Shown here piece after piece: positions 43,632 through 46,119 of a stretch of 46,119 nucleotides of DNA. The stretch's first letter is position 1, and each line of letters starts with the position of its first letter. The DNA lies in NCBI GenBank assembly GCA_903889565.1, contig CAISYC010000055.1, positions 1 through 46,119 of the forward strand. Direction: 5' to 3'. This stretch comes from an uncultured beta proteobacterium (lineage in GTDB: Bacteria; Pseudomonadota; Gammaproteobacteria; Burkholderiales; SG8-41). The position numbers and the translations under genes are program-made. The notes below the pieces were generated by a model. The model worked only from the letters and a program-made list of their open reading frames with translations. It had not been told where the DNA came from and made no database searches.

Positions 43632-44123
43632 ATGCGCGTAGTTTGTTTTTTGTTCGCGGCGCTGGCACTGCAATTGTCGCCTGCGGTATACGCAGCCGAC
43701 GCGGAGGATTTTTCCGACGGCATGCGCATCTTTCAGCAGAAGGCCAATTGCCAGGGCTGCCACGGCTGGGCCGGCGACGGCCGCAAAATGGACAACCAGA
43801 TGCCGACCGGCGCCAATCTGCGCGAATCGAAACTCGACCGCGCCGCGCTCGTCATGGTGATCAAATGCGGTCTGCCGGGCACCGGCATGCCGCCGTTCGA
43901 TCGCTTTGCCTATACCGATGCGCGCTGTTTCGGCAAAACCAAAGCCGATCTGTCGGCGGCCGGTATCCACATGTCGGATCCGCCGGCAACGCTGCAGCCG
44001 CGCGAAGTCGAACTGCTGGCGGATTTCATCACTGCCAAGATCCTCGGCAAGGGCGCGATGACGCGTGCCGCCTGCATCGATTACTGGGACGGCGAAGCCG
44101 AACCCTGCAACGATCTCAAGTAA
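43632..44123 (+). CDS. Periplasmic c-type cytochrome
   Basis: The ATG at 43632 (163 aa) gives a signal peptide ([19 protein letters not shown]). Heme is bound at CQGCHGW (Cys40, Cys43, His44); [13 protein letters not shown] supplies a likely Met ligand. Class I cytochrome c; [18 protein letters not shown] is the usual C-terminal helix. Two further cysteines ([13 protein letters not shown]) near the end may form a disulfide. Its 2-nt spacing from the exported amidohydrolase suggests a linked periplasmic oxidation step. Confidence 0.9.
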   Translation: MRVVCFLFAALALQLSPAVYAADAEDFSDGMRIFQQKANCQGCHGWAGDGRKMDNQMPTGANLRESKLDRAALVMVIKCGLPGTGMPPFDRFAYTDARCFGKTKADLSAAGIHMSDPPATLQPREVELLADFITAKILGKGAMTRAACIDYWDGEAEPCNDLK

Positions 44124-44226
44124 CGCAGCGGCAGTCGGTAGGCGAACCGCGATGCCCCTGCAGTTGTCGCGGGATTTTCCGCAAAGTTCATACAATGCGG
44201 CGCCGGCTTCTGCTATCGTCGCGCCC

Positions 44227-45149
<923 letters not shown>

Positions 45150-45150
<1 letters not shown>

Positions 45151-45911
45151 TGAACGTCCACGCCATTCGCGCGATCTATGCCTTCGAAATGGCGCGCACC
45201 CGGCGCACCCTTTTTCAGAGCATCATCTCGCCGGTGATTTCGACCTCGCTCTACTTCGTCGTCTTCGGCGCGGCGATCGGCTCGCGCATCTCCGAAATCG
45301 AGGGCATCAGCTACGGCGCTTTCATCGTGCCCGGCCTCATCATGCTGTCGCTGCTGACGCAGAGCGTGTCGAACGCGTCGTTCGGCATTTATTTTCCGAA
45401 ATTCACCGGCACCATCTACGAGCTGCTGTCGGCGCCGGTGTCGTTCTTCGAAATTGTGCTGAGTTATGTCGGCGCCGCGGCGACCAAATCGATCCTGCTG
45501 GGCGTAATTATCCTGGCGACGGCGTGGCTGTTCGTGCCGGTGCAGATCCAGCATCCGGTGTGGATGGTGCTGTTTCTGCTGCTGACCGCGGTCACTTTCA
45601 GCCTGCTCGGTTTCCTGATCGGCATCTGGGCTGACAACTTCGAGAAACTGCAGTTCGTGCCGCTGCTGATCATCACGCCGCTGACCTTTCTAGGCGGCAG
45701 CTTCTATTCGATTCACATGCTGCCGCCGTTCTGGCAGACCGTCACGCTGTTCAACCCGGTGGTCTATCTGGTCAGCGGATTCCGCTGGAGCTTCTACGGT
45801 CTCGCCGATGTCAGCGTCGGCGTCAGTCTCGGCATGACGCTGGTGTTTCTCGGCGTGTTTCTGGCGGTGGTGGCGTGGATGTTCCGCACGGGCTACCGGC
45901 TGAAGGCGTGA
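45150..45911 (+). CDS. ABC-2-type exporter, membrane subunit
   Basis: The 253-aa protein has six predicted membrane segments in the ABC-2 arrangement (for example [19 protein letters not shown] and [20 protein letters not shown]). It also has the [19 protein letters not shown] and [20 protein letters not shown] blocks typical of the DrrB/NodJ/YadH group. It overlaps the ATPase stop codon by one base (TGATG). Together the pair forms a dimeric exporter; lipids, polysaccharides and drugs are all possible cargo. Confidence 0.94.
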
Positions 45912-45930
45912 ACGCCGGCCGGACGCAAAA

Positions 45931-45958
45931 AACAAGGGAGCCCGCGGGCTCCCTTGTT
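45931..45958 (+). terminator. Terminator after the ABC exporter
   Basis: A perfect 28-bp palindrome (AACAAGGGAGCCCG and its complement) lies 19 nt after the stop, preceded by an A-run and followed by TTCGTT. The T-run is short, so it may work better on the opposite strand. Confidence 0.8.
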
Positions 45959-45982
45959 CGTTGACGCGGGCTGTCGAATCTA

Positions 45983-46119
45983 GGGCGTGTTCACACTAAT
46001 TGGTGGATATGATATGCTATTGGCATGGAGATCACCAAAGAGCAATATCGCCTGATCGAGGATTGCCTGCCGCGCCAGCGCGGCAATGTCAGTCTCTCGA
46101 ACCTGCAAGTTCTGAATGC
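45983..46119 (+). mobile_element. Left end of an IS5-type insertion sequence, cut by the window
   Basis: The terminal sequence GGGCGTGTTCACACTAATTGG begins at 45983 after CTA (45980-45982), a plausible target duplication. The transposase starts 42 nt inside. The right end and second inverted repeat are outside the window. Confidence 0.75.
46025..46119 (+). CDS. IS5-family transposase, N-terminal part only
   Basis: From the ATG at 46025 the frame is open to the window end (31 codons). It reads MEITKEQYRLIEDCLPRQRG and then NVSLSNLQVLNA, the recognisable N-terminus of IS5/IS1031-type transposases, before the DDE catalytic domain. Whether the gene is intact cannot be judged. Confidence 0.82.
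   Translation, partial: MEITKEQYRLIEDCLPRQRGNVSLSNLQVLN

Overview
The window reads as chromosomal DNA of a GC-rich betaproteobacterium, most likely Burkholderiales. Ten periplasmic receptors of the Bug/TctC type lie in 46 kb, a hallmark of Bordetella, Cupriavidus and relatives, together with a COX15-type heme A synthase and the codon use of that group. A near-consensus sigma-28 promoter in front of a chemoreceptor implies flagellar motility. Two FNR-type boxes (before a hemerythrin-domain gene and before a B12-dependent ribonucleotide reductase) imply growth at varying oxygen. Placement below order level is not possible from the sequence alone.

Layout. 1-462 (-): amidohydrolase, cut by the window edge. 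580-7748 (+): a tight gene run with a cupin-like protein, two Bug receptors, a membrane-anchored Clp-fold serine protease, an HpcH/HpaI aldolase, two alpha/beta hydrolases and a SirB-like membrane protein. 7831-8904 (-): heme A synthase. 9002-15304 (+): sirtuin, Tat-exported protein, cytochrome c/beta-propeller fusion, Bug, polysaccharide deacetylase, Bug. 15512-18361 (+): class II ribonucleotide reductase with a strong terminator. 18362-19124: gene-free, holding a facing pair of structured repeats. 19125-21758: quinone oxidoreductase and a convergent chemoreceptor. 21936-29760 (+): Bug, divergent Bug, amidohydrolase, AtuA/DUF4387 pair, Bug, metallo-beta-lactamase-fold hydrolase, cupin. 29789-33012: hemerythrin (-), NHL-propeller (+), GST (-), SDR (-). 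33108-38677 (+): the selenoprotein locus. 38746-45911: Bug (-), then alpha/beta hydrolase, two Bugs, amidohydrolase, cytochrome c and a two-gene ABC exporter. 45983-46119: left end of an IS5-type insertion sequence.

The most notable content is the selenoprotein locus. Two genes carry an in-frame TGA as the first codon of a U-G-S-C motif, and each TGA is followed at a suitable distance by a perfect 7-bp hairpin like a bacterial SECIS. A conventional gene caller cuts both genes at this TGA. In the first copy (33108-33650) the UGSC selenoprotein is a separate gene overlapping a ~350-aa partner (33647-34699). In the second (36947-38677) the UGSC domain and a homologue of the same partner are one 576-aa polypeptide. 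Between them lies an exported cytochrome c/propeller protein. Fusion and overlap together argue that the UGSC protein and the partner form one redox enzyme. No selA, selB, selC or selD is in the window.

Most of the rest looks like accessory catabolism: orphan carboxylate receptors placed next to hydrolases, amidohydrolases, an aldolase and the AtuA/DUF4387 pair, with no TctA/TctB transport partners. Substrates cannot be read from the sequence.
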